The notes beneath the pieces were generated by a model. The model had not been told where the DNA came from and did no database searches. It was given only the letters and a program-made list of their open reading frames with translations. This document shows positions 1-7,292 of a stretch of DNA of 64,000 nt, piece by piece; the stretch's first letter is position 1; every line of letters begins with the position of its first letter. Origin of the DNA: Verrucomicrobiia bacterium (lineage in GTDB: Bacteria; Verrucomicrobiota; Verrucomicrobiia; Palsa-1439); the NCBI GenBank assembly GCA_022072455.1, contig JAJVHY010000017.1:1-64000 (forward strand), read 5' to 3'. The translations under genes were made by a program, and so were the position numbers.

Positions 1-555
1 AGTGATGGCCGCCATGTCTACCACACCGACGCGCTTGGCAGCGTGTGGGCGATGACAGACGATCTGCAAGCCGTTGCCAAGAGTTACACCTACGAAGCGT
101 TCGGCAAGATTCGGGGTGAAGCGGGCACTGGGTTGTTGTTCCCGAATCGCTACACGTACACAGCGCGTGAGAGCATGGGTGATTCAGCAGGGCTTTACTA
201 CTACCGCTGGCGCGTGATGGACCCGAACGTGGGAAGATTTACGAGCGAGGATCCACTTAGCTTCGAAGGTAAAGACATTACGCTGTATCGGTATGCCGAT
301 AACAATCCAATTAAATTTGTGGATCCGTTTGGAGATACATGCAAAGATGAGTGTAAGGATGACCTTAAGAAGTGTATGAAAAAGGCAGCGAAACATGCTG
401 GCGCATGTGCGGCGCTTTGTGGTGCAGCCTGTATCGTAAGCCCACCTGCCTGTGCTCTTTGCTTCGCTGGGTGTGCGGCTCTGTTAACAGTCGAAATAAA
501 TGATTGTGCCGATGATGCCAAAGATTGTATTGCGAAGTGCAAAACCTGTCCATAA
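1..555 (+). CDS. RHS core cassette 1 with Cys-rich tip (5' end outside window)
   Basis: The frame is open from base 1, so this is the 3' part of a longer gene. It encodes the end of an RHS core: the RHS-associated region runs from YHTDALGS to GLYYYRWRVMDP, GRFTSEDP and the DPFG boundary. After DPFG comes a 73-residue tip with 13 cysteines, lysine-rich at both ends and hydrophobic in the middle. RHS proteins (known family) carry a constant shell-forming core and a variable C-terminal toxin. This tip matches no toxin family I recognise. Whether the off-window part is a full-length RHS gene or another truncated cassette cannot be seen. Confidence 0.85.
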   Translation, partial: SDGRHVYHTDALGSVWAMTDDLQAVAKSYTYEAFGKIRGEAGTGLLFPNRYTYTARESMGDSAGLYYYRWRVMDPNVGRFTSEDPLSFEGKDITLYRYADNNPIKFVDPFGDTCKDECKDDLKKCMKKAAKHAGACAALCGAACIVSPPACALCFAGCAALLTVEINDCADDAKDCIAKCKTCP

Positions 556-678
556 GCGCGTCTGTCAGAATAAATGCCATTCGCTTGCCAGTCATTTAGC
601 ATCCTGGCGGAATTCGCAAGGTGTCAGACAGAATGCCTATCGGTAGTCACCTCGACTGAAAAGTTACTGAGAATAGCT

Positions 679-1050
679 ATGGAGAACGAGAAGAATATAC
701 CGAGTACCACAAGCGCAGCGATAGAAGCCGAGGCAACGTTGGCCCTCAGTGAACTAAATCGACGTGCACGTCTCTTGGCGGTCGTACGCGGTAAATCACT
801 GTGGAGATTGTATGTGGCTGCAGCTATTTGGCTCATTCTTCTCGTGTACTTGTTCAATACGGAGATCCCAAACTCCAAGGTGGCCCTCGTCAGCTTGGTC
901 TCTCTCGCATTTCTGATCATAGGTTCTTACGTGGACTCTTCGCGGAGGATGAATGCACTCATTGAACTGATCGGAGAGGAAAATCTGAAGGGTGGGAAAG
1001 TCATTGGTCGAGGGGGTCAGCGATTGACAATTGACAAAACATCAAAATGA
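679..1050 (+). CDS. small two-segment membrane protein, candidate immunity protein for tip 1
   Basis: This 123-residue protein is not from a family I recognise. It has a charged N-terminal region (about residues 1-42), two hydrophobic segments (about 48-62 and 68-83) and a basic C-terminal tail. I chose the ATG at 679 because the longer frame upstream looks non-coding. It directly follows the RHS tip, the position where RHS immunity genes normally lie. That position and the membrane topology make it a candidate immunity protein; this is inference. Its last codons lie in a GGGGTCA junction motif, so its native C-terminus may have been altered. Confidence 0.55.
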   Translation: MENEKNIPSTTSAAIEAEATLALSELNRRARLLAVVRGKSLWRLYVAAAIWLILLVYLFNTEIPNSKVALVSLVSLAFLIIGSYVDSSRRMNALIELIGEENLKGGKVIGRGGQRLTIDKTSK

Positions 1051-1114
1051 GAGACTCAAAACTGTCAATAAACACTGCTGGAATTGAATGCTGTCAAATG
1101 TCAATCGTTGACCC
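1014..1114. repeat. 23-bp inverted repeat pair, REPIN-like
   Basis: Bases 1014-1036 read GGGTCAGCGATTGACA and continue to TTGACA. The reverse complement of 1092-1114 is the same 23-mer with two differences. The arms flank 55 bp, giving a 101-bp unit. The GGGTCAACGATT part recurs at the RHS cassette junctions near 2495 and 3961. The arrangement resembles a REP doublet (REPIN) or a small non-autonomous element; that naming is inference. Confidence 0.6.
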
Positions 1115-1259
1115 TCTTTTCACAGACTTTGTGGCGAGCGTAGTCGGTGGGCTTTTTCCTGCAACGGGCGGGTCAACCAGCTATGTCTACTATATTTCAG
1201 GTGCTGTTGGTTGCTTGAAACTCTGCAAATCTGGGATTTGCGTCTCCCCCGGGGGCTGA
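1047..1259 (+). CDS. small ORF, possible remnant of an RHS tip
   Basis: This 70-residue frame overlaps the previous gene by ATGA. Its first 20 or so codons lie inside the inverted-repeat element, so the coupling may be accidental. The rest contains an IVDP motif and a glycine-rich hydrophobic stretch, and ends in a run with three cysteines. That recalls the Cys-rich tips of the neighbouring cassettes, so it may be a tip whose RHS core was lost. It could equally be non-coding. Confidence 0.25.
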   Translation: MRDSKLSINTAGIECCQMSIVDPLFTDFVASVVGGLFPATGGSTSYVYYISGAVGCLKLCKSGICVSPGG

Positions 1260-1279
1260 CGGTGGGAGTTGTTCGCCTC

Positions 1280-2539
1280 ATGAAGATCTTCTACAGACAC
1301 AAGCTTCGCTCCGCATTGGTTCTGGTAATTTTGGCCACCGTGCTTGTGCTCAATCTTATCGGCTATCGGTCTGAAGTCATTTTGGTGCTCTGTCAGCGTC
1401 TAATTGCGTCAGCGCAGATCGCGCGAAATCTCGATAGCAAAGATAACTTCCTAATTCACTCAAGCTTGGACGTTCTCGGTAGGCGACAGAGCAAGCTAGG
1501 TGAGTCGAAGGCACGCCAGCTTCTTCATAAACCCGGTAGCTGGAAAGTGGCTGCGATTTATTTAGGGCGTTTAGGACACCAGACAGCTGTGCCATATCTA
1601 ATTAAGGCGTTGGGCTCTCAACATATGACGGGTCTCCGCGAAGTGCAGGCAAACCTTTTACAAGATCTTACCGGTCAGAGTTATGGGGTCGATTTCCCGC
1701 GATGGCGGGAGTGGTGGATGCTGAATCACCCTTGCAGTACTTTTGATTTCGAATCCCATCTCAACGTCCTACCGCTCCAGTTCGACCCGCTAGCTACCGA
1801 GAAACTGGAGGAAATGAGTTACACTGATTTGTTAGCGCTCGGAAATACGGAGCGATTTCAGGGCCGGTTGGATAGAGCGCTTATCATCCTAGACCGAGCG
1901 GTCGACATTGCCCCTCAGGTTCCTGATGCTTACACACTGCGCGGGTTCGTCTACATGGAGACCAGCAACTACCATAAGGCTCACGCGAGTTTCAGGGTCG
2001 CCACCGACCTTGCGCCGAGTAACGCAATTTACAGGAATAACCTAGCAAACGCACTCGATAAACTCGGCAGGGGCAATGAGGCAGCCGGTCAATACGACGA
2101 GGCAATTCGATTGAATGGTGGAGATATTACACTTCTCCTTGATCGCGGACGATTCAAGCTGATGAGGGGGGACATCAATGAGGCAATCGAGGATTTCACA
2201 CGAGCCACGACGATCCGCCCTTCATACAGAGTGCTTCGTCTCGTTGAAGCATGGGAAGTCAGCGAACCTTCGCTCGCGTATAAGTTGCTCGGGGATGCTA
2301 AGAAACGCCAAGGCGACTTCTCCGGCGCCGAAGCAGCCTATAGCAAAGGGATCGCACTATCGCCTGTTTTTCCATCCGCGCTGGAGGAGCGAGCCACGGT
2401 AAGAGAGCTAAGCGGGAATTTGGGCGGGGCTGAACAAGACCGGAAAACTGCAGTGGAAATTAGAGAGCGGGAGAGGCGCGGAAAGGGCGTCAAAGGGGTC
2501 AACGATTCATCATCGAGGGGGTCAACTCCGCACTCTTGA
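1280..2539 (+). CDS. membrane-anchored HEAT/TPR repeat protein with chimeric C-terminus
   Basis: This is a 419-residue protein. I chose ATG 1280, preceded by GGTGGGAG, because residues 1-23 then form a basic stretch followed by one membrane segment. Residues about 80-150 contain a HEAT-like repeat and a TGQ..G.D...W..WW motif. From about residue 180 several TPR units follow. TPR domains bind other proteins; no enzymatic function is visible. The last 18 residues (KGVKGVNDSSSRGSTPHS) are encoded by the RHS junction repeat and occur almost unchanged at the end of the unrelated gene at 3724, so the native 3' end was replaced by rearrangement. Confidence 0.7.
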   Translation: MKIFYRHKLRSALVLVILATVLVLNLIGYRSEVILVLCQRLIASAQIARNLDSKDNFLIHSSLDVLGRRQSKLGESKARQLLHKPGSWKVAAIYLGRLGHQTAVPYLIKALGSQHMTGLREVQANLLQDLTGQSYGVDFPRWREWWMLNHPCSTFDFESHLNVLPLQFDPLATEKLEEMSYTDLLALGNTERFQGRLDRALIILDRAVDIAPQVPDAYTLRGFVYMETSNYHKAHASFRVATDLAPSNAIYRNNLANALDKLGRGNEAAGQYDEAIRLNGGDITLLLDRGRFKLMRGDINEAIEDFTRATTIRPSYRVLRLVEAWEVSEPSLAYKLLGDAKKRQGDFSGAEAAYSKGIALSPVFPSALEERATVRELSGNLGGAEQDRKTAVEIRERERRGKGVKGVNDSSSRGSTPHS

Positions 2540-2543
2540 CGAA
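2495..2543. repeat. RHS cassette junction repeat, copy A
   Basis: Two GGGGTCAAC motifs (2495-2503 and 2518-2526) precede CTCCGCACTCTTGACGAA and the RHS ATG. The 49-bp block recurs nearly base for base at 3961-4009, and in shorter form at 5279-5313. From CTCTTGACG onward it reads in frame as RHS sequence (TLDEMN), so the fusion point lies in the GGGGTCAACTCCG part. Confidence 0.75.
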
Positions 2544-3722
2544 ATGAATCGCAACCGAACCAACATCACGACGCTCGAAGGCGTGAATAGTTATAGTTAC
2601 AACAGCAACAACTGGCTGGTGGCAGTCACGTACCCCGACAGTCGGACGCAAGACTTCACCTACGACCCGGTCGGGAATCGGGTGCAGTTGGCCGATAGTG
2701 GGATAGGCGTCTCGCCCGTATTGTATTCCTTTGATGCCGCCAACCGCATGCAGTCAGACATTGCCGGCACAACCACAAACGCCTACTCGTTCGACGGAGC
2801 CGGTCGCTTAACCAACCAAACGGTGAATCTGCAACAGCGAAGCTATGCCTACGACTTCCGTTCGCAGATGACCAATCTCACGGACACGAATAGCGCGACC
2901 GGCGCATACGCGTTTGATTCCGACGGCAACCGCATTGTAGAGGCCGCTGTCTCTGGCGGCTCATTCCGGTACGTCTATGACGGCCCGAATGTCGTTCTCG
3001 AATTGACGAACAGCCTCGTGCAAGCCGTCTATATTCACGGACTCGGCATTGACCAACCCATCGAACGCATCCAGTTCATCAGCGGCGTCAGCGATGGCCG
3101 ACACGTCTATCACACCGACGCGCTCGGCTCCGTGTGGGCGATGACCGATGATCTTCAAGCTGTCGCGAAGAGTTACAGCTACGAGGCGTTTGGGAAGATT
3201 CGCAGCGAAAGCGGAACCGGTTTGCTGTTCCCCAACCGCTATACCTACACCGCGCGCGAGAGCATCGGTGATTCAGCAGGGCTTTACTACTACCGCTGGC
3301 GCGTGATGAGTCCGAACGTGGGAAGATTTACGAGCGAGGATCCACTGGGGTTTGTGGATGGGCCGAACCGTTATCTCTATGCCAAAGGAATGCCGGTCAT
3401 TTTCTTTGATTCAAATGGGTTGAAAGTTACATGGTTATGCACAATCAATGATAGTGATGTTCCTGCATGTCAAAAAGAGGTTTTTAATAATTGCATCAAT
3501 AGTAATGCGGGTTGGCCAAATATTGGCGGATGGTGGGGTGGTCTCTCGAGCGGCATTACGGCGGGACTTGTATGCTCGTGGGCCGGACTCGCTGCGGTGC
3601 CGTGTGGGCTTATTGGTGGAGGAATAAGCCTAGTAGGCAGTTACTTAGGGCAGTGCCAAACGGCTCAAATCATCGACAACCATTGTAAAAGCGAGGCTGC
3701 AGCAAATAGCTGCTGCAACTAG
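2544..3722 (+). CDS. truncated RHS core cassette 2 with Cys-rich, Gly-rich hydrophobic tip
   Basis: This 392-residue RHS fragment has YD-type repeats (FTYDPVGNRV, YSFDAANRM, YAYDFRSQ, YAFDSDGNRI) in residues 1-140, then the RHS-associated core up to about residue 293. After FFDSNGL comes a 99-residue tip with 9 cysteines and a long glycine-rich hydrophobic stretch. The N-terminal portion of a normal RHS protein is missing and no ribosome-binding site precedes the ATG. It is therefore probably a silent orphan cassette expressed only after recombination with a complete rhs gene; this is inferred from known orphan rhs modules. The tip is AT-richer than the core. Confidence 0.75.
   Translation: MNRNRTNITTLEGVNSYSYNSNNWLVAVTYPDSRTQDFTYDPVGNRVQLADSGIGVSPVLYSFDAANRMQSDIAGTTTNAYSFDGAGRLTNQTVNLQQRSYAYDFRSQMTNLTDTNSATGAYAFDSDGNRIVEAAVSGGSFRYVYDGPNVVLELTNSLVQAVYIHGLGIDQPIERIQFISGVSDGRHVYHTDALGSVWAMTDDLQAVAKSYSYEAFGKIRSESGTGLLFPNRYTYTARESIGDSAGLYYYRWRVMSPNVGRFTSEDPLGFVDGPNRYLYAKGMPVIFFDSNGLKVTWLCTINDSDVPACQKEVFNNCINSNAGWPNIGGWWGGLSSGITAGLVCSWAGLAAVPCGLIGGGISLVGSYLGQCQTAQIIDNHCKSEAAANSCCN
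2583..3277. repeat. 695-bp direct repeat of RHS core (partner at 5353-6047)
   Basis: Reading both stretches side by side at a fixed offset of 2770 bases, I found no difference across 695 bp. Sequence diverges on both sides. Cassette 3 between them is clearly more divergent. This points to recent duplication or gene conversion between cassettes 2 and 4. Confidence 0.85.
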
Positions 3723-3723
3723 G

Positions 3724-4005
3724 ATGAGACACGTTAAAATTGGAATGAGGGTTGATGCCGAACTCTTCCTTGACATTGCCTTTTTCGGATGTCTGGGCTT
3801 AACGGCTGGGTCATTGGGTATGCTCGTATTGCAACTTGGACTTGGGCGGCAACAGTTCGATTCTCGCCATCTGCAAGTTCTGGTAGGTGCATTTATTGGC
3901 TTTTGGGGATATGTCGTGTCTAGTGCTTGGAAGATTTCCAACCTGCAAAACAAAGTCAAAGGGGTCAACGATTCATCATCGAGGGGGTCAACTCCGCACT
4001 CTTGA
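3724..4005 (+). CDS. small two-segment membrane protein, candidate immunity protein for tip 2
   Basis: This 93-residue protein starts one base after the stop of RHS cassette 2. It has two hydrophobic segments (about residues 13-40 and 49-67) and belongs to no family I recognise. The last 17 residues are encoded by the cassette junction repeat and match the end of the TPR protein at 1280-2539, so the native C-terminus is lost or replaced. Position behind a variable RHS tip suggests an immunity role (inference). The overlapping frame at 3887 is only an upstream extension of the next RHS cassette. Confidence 0.5.
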   Translation: MRHVKIGMRVDAELFLDIAFFGCLGLTAGSLGMLVLQLGLGRQQFDSRHLQVLVGAFIGFWGYVVSSAWKISNLQNKVKGVNDSSSRGSTPHS

Positions 4006-4009
4006 CGAT
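3961..4009. repeat. RHS cassette junction repeat, copy B
   Basis: The GGGGTCAAC motifs lie at 3961-3969 and 3984-3992. The block matches copy A except for the base before the RHS ATG region (GATATG versus GAAATG). It forms the 3' end of the upstream small gene and the 5' border of cassette 3. Confidence 0.75.
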
Positions 4010-5092
4010 ATGAATCGCAACCGAACCAACATCACGACGCTCGAAGGCGTGAATAGTTATAGTTACAACAGCAACAACTGGCTGGTGGCAGTCACGTATC
4101 CCGACAGCCGGACGCAAGAGTTCACCTACGACCCGGTCGGGAACCGGGTGCAGTTGGCCGATAGTGGGATAGGCGTCTCGCTTGTCACCTATTCTTACGA
4201 CGCCGCGAACCGCATGCAAACCGACATCGCCGGCACGACCACCAACGCGTACACCTTCGACGGAGCCGGCCGTCTGACAAACCAAGTGGTCAGTGGTAGC
4301 AGTCGCGCGTATGCCTACGACTTCCGCTCCCAAACGACGGCGCTCACCGACACGAATGCTGCAACGGGCGCATACGCGTTTGATTCCGACGGCAACCGGA
4401 TCGTAGAGACCGCCATCCTTGGCGGCTCCTTCCGGTACGTCTACGACGGCCCCAATGTGGTGCTCGAATTAACGAACAGCCTCGTCCAAGCTGTGTACGT
4501 TCATAGTCTCGGCATTGACCAGCCCATTGAGCGCATCCAATTCATCAGTGGTGTGAGCGATGGCCGGCATGTTTATCATACCGACATACTTGGTAGCGTG
4601 TGGGCGATGACCGATGACCTCCAAGCCGTTGCCAAGAGTTACACCTACGAGGCGTTTGGGAAGATTCGTAGTGAAAGCGGGACCGGTTTGCTGTTCCCCA
4701 ACCGCTACACCTATACCGCGCGTGAGAGCATGGGTGATTCAGCAGGGCTTTACTACTACCGCTGGCGTGTGATGGATCCGAGTGTGGGGAGGTTTACGAG
4801 TGAGGATCCCTTGGGAAACTTGGACGGGTTAAGTTTGTATATTTACGTTCGAAACGGTGCGACGGCTTATGTCGATCCGGATGGAAGGGTCCCGGTTTTC
4901 CCTTGCCTAGTTTGTGGGGCTTGCGGAGCAGCCGCATTTCTTGACTGTGCAGGGATTTGCGGGTGTAGTTTTTGGAGCGACCCAGATGAAACGTTTCCTC
5001 AATGTATGAAGGCGTGTATTGAGGCTGCCGCCGATGCGGGCTGGATAACAATTGGCTGTGCTGCCGCTTGCGTAGCCTGCCCATTTTTCTGA
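4010..5092 (+). CDS. truncated RHS core cassette 3 with Cys-rich tip
   Basis: This 360-residue RHS fragment has the same layout as cassette 2: YD repeats, RHS-associated core with GLYYYRWRVMDP, and the YVDPDGR boundary near residue 293. The tip is 67 residues long with 11 cysteines, many in C-x2-C or C-x3-C spacing, and is mainly Ala/Gly/Cys and hydrophobic. I place the start at ATG 4010 by analogy with cassettes 2 and 4. The frame is open upstream to 3887 but encodes nothing RHS-like there. The core differs from cassettes 2 and 4 at many silent and some coding positions. Confidence 0.75.
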   Translation: MNRNRTNITTLEGVNSYSYNSNNWLVAVTYPDSRTQEFTYDPVGNRVQLADSGIGVSLVTYSYDAANRMQTDIAGTTTNAYTFDGAGRLTNQVVSGSSRAYAYDFRSQTTALTDTNAATGAYAFDSDGNRIVETAILGGSFRYVYDGPNVVLELTNSLVQAVYVHSLGIDQPIERIQFISGVSDGRHVYHTDILGSVWAMTDDLQAVAKSYTYEAFGKIRSESGTGLLFPNRYTYTARESMGDSAGLYYYRWRVMDPSVGRFTSEDPLGNLDGLSLYIYVRNGATAYVDPDGRVPVFPCLVCGACGAAAFLDCAGICGCSFWSDPDETFPQCMKACIEAAADAGWITIGCAAACVACPFF

Positions 5093-5123
5093 TCTAACGA
5101 CTAACGTAGAAAGGTCTTAACAG

Positions 5124-5309
5124 ATGTTAGATAAAGTGTTGGCGTTCAGCATCGGACTTGGGATGGGACTGATGATTGCCTTGCGCCTACCTAATGAGTT
5201 CTGCCTAATGGGCGGATTGGGGCTTGTTTTTACCGGTTCTGTAACAAAGGCTTTTGTGAACTATAGGTCGAAGTCGAGGGGGTCGACGGGGTCAACTCCG
5301 CACTCTTGA
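5124..5309 (+). CDS. very small membrane protein, candidate immunity protein for tip 3
   Basis: This 61-residue protein has two hydrophobic segments (about residues 5-21 and 26-42) and an AAAGG stretch about nine bases before its ATG. No family is recognised. It lies 31 bases after RHS cassette 3, as expected for a cognate immunity gene (inference). The last dozen codons (SRGSTGSTPHS) come from the junction motif of the next cassette, so this is the third gene in the array with a junction-derived C-terminus. Confidence 0.5.
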   Translation: MLDKVLAFSIGLGMGLMIALRLPNEFCLMGGLGLVFTGSVTKAFVNYRSKSRGSTGSTPHS

Positions 5310-5313
5310 CGAA
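5279..5313. repeat. RHS cassette junction repeat, copy C (shortened)
   Basis: GGGGTCGAC (5279-5287) abuts GGGGTCAAC (5288-5296), followed by TCCGCACTCTTGACGAA and the ATG of cassette 4. Compared with copies A and B the 14-base spacer between the motifs is gone. Confidence 0.65.
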
Positions 5314-6330
5314 ATGAACCGTCATCGCACGAACATGACGACACTCGAAGGCATGAATAGTTATAGTTACAACAGCAACAACTGGCTGGTGGCAGTCACG
5401 TACCCCGACAGTCGGACGCAAGACTTCACCTACGACCCGGTCGGGAATCGGGTGCAGTTGGCCGATAGTGGGATAGGCGTCTCGCCCGTATTGTATTCCT
5501 TTGATGCCGCCAACCGCATGCAGTCAGACATTGCCGGCACAACCACAAACGCCTACTCGTTCGACGGAGCCGGTCGCTTAACCAACCAAACGGTGAATCT
5601 GCAACAGCGAAGCTATGCCTACGACTTCCGTTCGCAGATGACCAATCTCACGGACACGAATAGCGCGACCGGCGCATACGCGTTTGATTCCGACGGCAAC
5701 CGCATTGTAGAGGCCGCTGTCTCTGGCGGCTCATTCCGGTACGTCTATGACGGCCCGAATGTCGTTCTCGAATTGACGAACAGCCTCGTGCAAGCCGTCT
5801 ATATTCACGGACTCGGCATTGACCAACCCATCGAACGCATCCAGTTCATCAGCGGCGTCAGCGATGGCCGACACGTCTATCACACCGACGCGCTCGGCTC
5901 CGTGTGGGCGATGACCGATGATCTTCAAGCTGTCGCGAAGAGTTACAGCTACGAGGCGTTTGGGAAGATTCGCAGCGAAAGCGGAACCGGTTTGCTGTTC
6001 CCCAACCGCTATACCTACACCGCGCGCGAGAGCATCGGTGATTCAGCGCGACTCTACTTCTACCGCTGGCGCGTGATGGATCCGAGTACCGGGAGGTTCA
6101 CAAGCGAGGATCCACTGGGGTTGATTGATGGATCGAATGTATATATTTATGTTCGCAATCGGCTAGGTATGGCAATTGATCCTATGGGCACATGCAGCTG
6201 GTCTGACTGTGACGCAATGGTGGCTTGTGTATATCTCGGCATGGTTCCAGGAGGGCATTGCGCTTGGAGTTGGATCGTATATGGTCAATGCGCAGGTAGG
6301 AGACAATGTCAGTGTGAATTAAATTGGTAG
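5314..6330 (+). CDS. truncated RHS core cassette 4 with short Cys/Trp-rich tip
   Basis: This is a 338-residue RHS fragment. After about 13 divergent codons its core is identical in DNA to cassette 2 up to the GDSA codons, then differs (RLYFYRWRVMDPSTGRF). After AIDPMGT the tip is only 45 residues long, with 7 cysteines and 3 tryptophans. The DNA of the tip is AT-richer than the core. Like the other cassettes it lacks an RHS N-terminal part and a visible ribosome-binding site, so it is probably a silent donor cassette (inference). Confidence 0.75.
   Translation: MNRHRTNMTTLEGMNSYSYNSNNWLVAVTYPDSRTQDFTYDPVGNRVQLADSGIGVSPVLYSFDAANRMQSDIAGTTTNAYSFDGAGRLTNQTVNLQQRSYAYDFRSQMTNLTDTNSATGAYAFDSDGNRIVEAAVSGGSFRYVYDGPNVVLELTNSLVQAVYIHGLGIDQPIERIQFISGVSDGRHVYHTDALGSVWAMTDDLQAVAKSYSYEAFGKIRSESGTGLLFPNRYTYTARESIGDSARLYFYRWRVMDPSTGRFTSEDPLGLIDGSNVYIYVRNRLGMAIDPMGTCSWSDCDAMVACVYLGMVPGGHCAWSWIVYGQCAGRRQCQCELNW
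5353..6047. repeat. 695-bp direct repeat of RHS core (partner at 2583-3277)
   Basis: This is the second copy of the repeat shared with cassette 2. Identity begins at the codons for MNSYSY and ends in the GDSA codons, just before the variable tip region. Confidence 0.85.
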
Positions 6331-6345
6331 ATTGGTAATGATCAC

Positions 6346-6804
6346 ATGAGTATGCCAGAATTTGAGATATGCCTAATGGGCTCGGTAAGTTCTCTTAAGA
6401 TCTACGTAGTGTCTGCTGACCATGGGTTGCGTTTGTTGTGTCCAATGGTTCATCCAGACAATATTCTTACAGTATCTAGATACTTCCTTGATGGAAAAGG
6501 ATTCATTACAACATATCCGGATCGTCAGGGACGCTTGATTGGAAAAGCAGGGGTAGCGTTTTCTTCGGATTCCCACATCTTAACTAATCAGGCAATGCCA
6601 AGTTTAGACGAAGTTCAGGTGTTTAGTTGCCAATTGGAGGAAGTCGACTGTGTTCTTATCAAACGATTGTGGTATGCTGTTTTTCTCTGTGTTTTCTGTA
6701 GATTACTGGGGTTACGACAAGCTCAGGTCGATCTCGAAACATGGTTACAGCCATATTGGAATAGTACTGGTTTGGCTATCGTTTGTGAAAGGGGTCACCC
6801 ATAA
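6346..6804 (+). CDS. hypothetical protein behind RHS tip 4, candidate immunity protein
   Basis: This 152-residue frame starts 15 bases after cassette 4 and belongs to no family I recognise. It is mostly soluble in appearance, with one hydrophobic stretch near residues 108-121 (LWYAVFLCVFCRLLGL). Its last codons read through a GGGGTCACC motif, so its end is probably junction-derived like those of the other small genes. A competing frame (6650-6907) reads the same motif as KGVTHK, the register seen in genes at 1280 and 3724. A frameshift or a different reading frame in the last third is therefore possible. Confidence 0.4.
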   Translation: MSMPEFEICLMGSVSSLKIYVVSADHGLRLLCPMVHPDNILTVSRYFLDGKGFITTYPDRQGRLIGKAGVAFSSDSHILTNQAMPSLDEVQVFSCQLEEVDCVLIKRLWYAVFLCVFCRLLGLRQAQVDLETWLQPYWNSTGLAIVCERGHP

Positions 6805-7205
6805 AGTGCGCCAAGGAAGTTTGGTGGGATTGGTGAGGGGCAAGTCCTCACGCGGTAAGGTGGAGCCGATCAAGTGGAGCGCATCGCCAAAGCCCGCCGG
6901 TAATTGAGGTGGACGGTTTTTCCGCCGGGAGTATGATGCCCGGCCGACAGTCCATGCACTTCGCTCACAACCACGCAATTTCTGCCCTCATCTTCGATAT
7001 GGACGACTTGCTCGTCCGGTCGGCGGCCATTTGGCTTGCCGCTGAAAATACACTCCTGCGCGCGTTCGGCCAAACATGGACTCCCGAACTCGCGGCCCAG
7101 TACAAAGGGATGAACTCCCTCGATGTCGCCCGTGTCATTCACGAAACTTACCGGCCGGTTTGGCCTCTCACTGAGAGCCAGCGTCTCCTTCGCGACTCTC
7201 TCATT
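6791..7205. repeat. 415-bp imperfect duplication, copy 1
   Basis: This stretch begins at GGGGTCACC and matches 7293-7707 at a constant offset of 502 bases with scattered substitutions. It contains the 5' region of the HAD phosphatase gene, including a short palindrome (GTGAGG...CCTCAC near 6834) and the first third of the coding sequence. Confidence 0.85.
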
Positions 7206-7241
7206 CGATGGGGTCAACTCACCACACGTGACAGAGTCTGA
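6936..7241 (+). pseudogene. 5' fragment of HAD-family phosphatase gene (duplicate)
   Basis: Codons from the start to RLLRDSLI match the intact gene at 7438-8103, including the DMDDLLVRS nucleophile motif. At 7205 homology stops and the frame runs into a GGGGTCAACTCACC repeat, ending after a few unrelated codons. The cap domain remainder and the HAD motifs II-IV are missing, so the product cannot be an active phosphatase. It arose by partial duplication of its neighbour. Confidence 0.85.
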
Positions 7242-7280
7242 AGATTTTCGATGGGGTCAACTCACCACGCGTGACAGAGT
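7206..7280. repeat. two tandem 32-bp repeats with GGGGTCAAC motif
   Basis: Copies start at 7206 and 7249. Each runs from CGATGGGGTCAAC through ACTCACCAC and CGTGACAGAGT, and they differ at one base. A third CGATGGGGTCA at 7289 begins the second copy of the 415-bp duplication. The motif is related to the RHS junction repeats. Confidence 0.8.
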
Positions 7281-7292
7281 GACGAAGTCGAT

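Noticed and set aside
3887-4009. Upstream extension of RHS cassette 3 to 3887
   Set aside because: The extra 41 codons overlap the small membrane gene in another frame and the junction repeat, and resemble no RHS sequence until TLDDMN.
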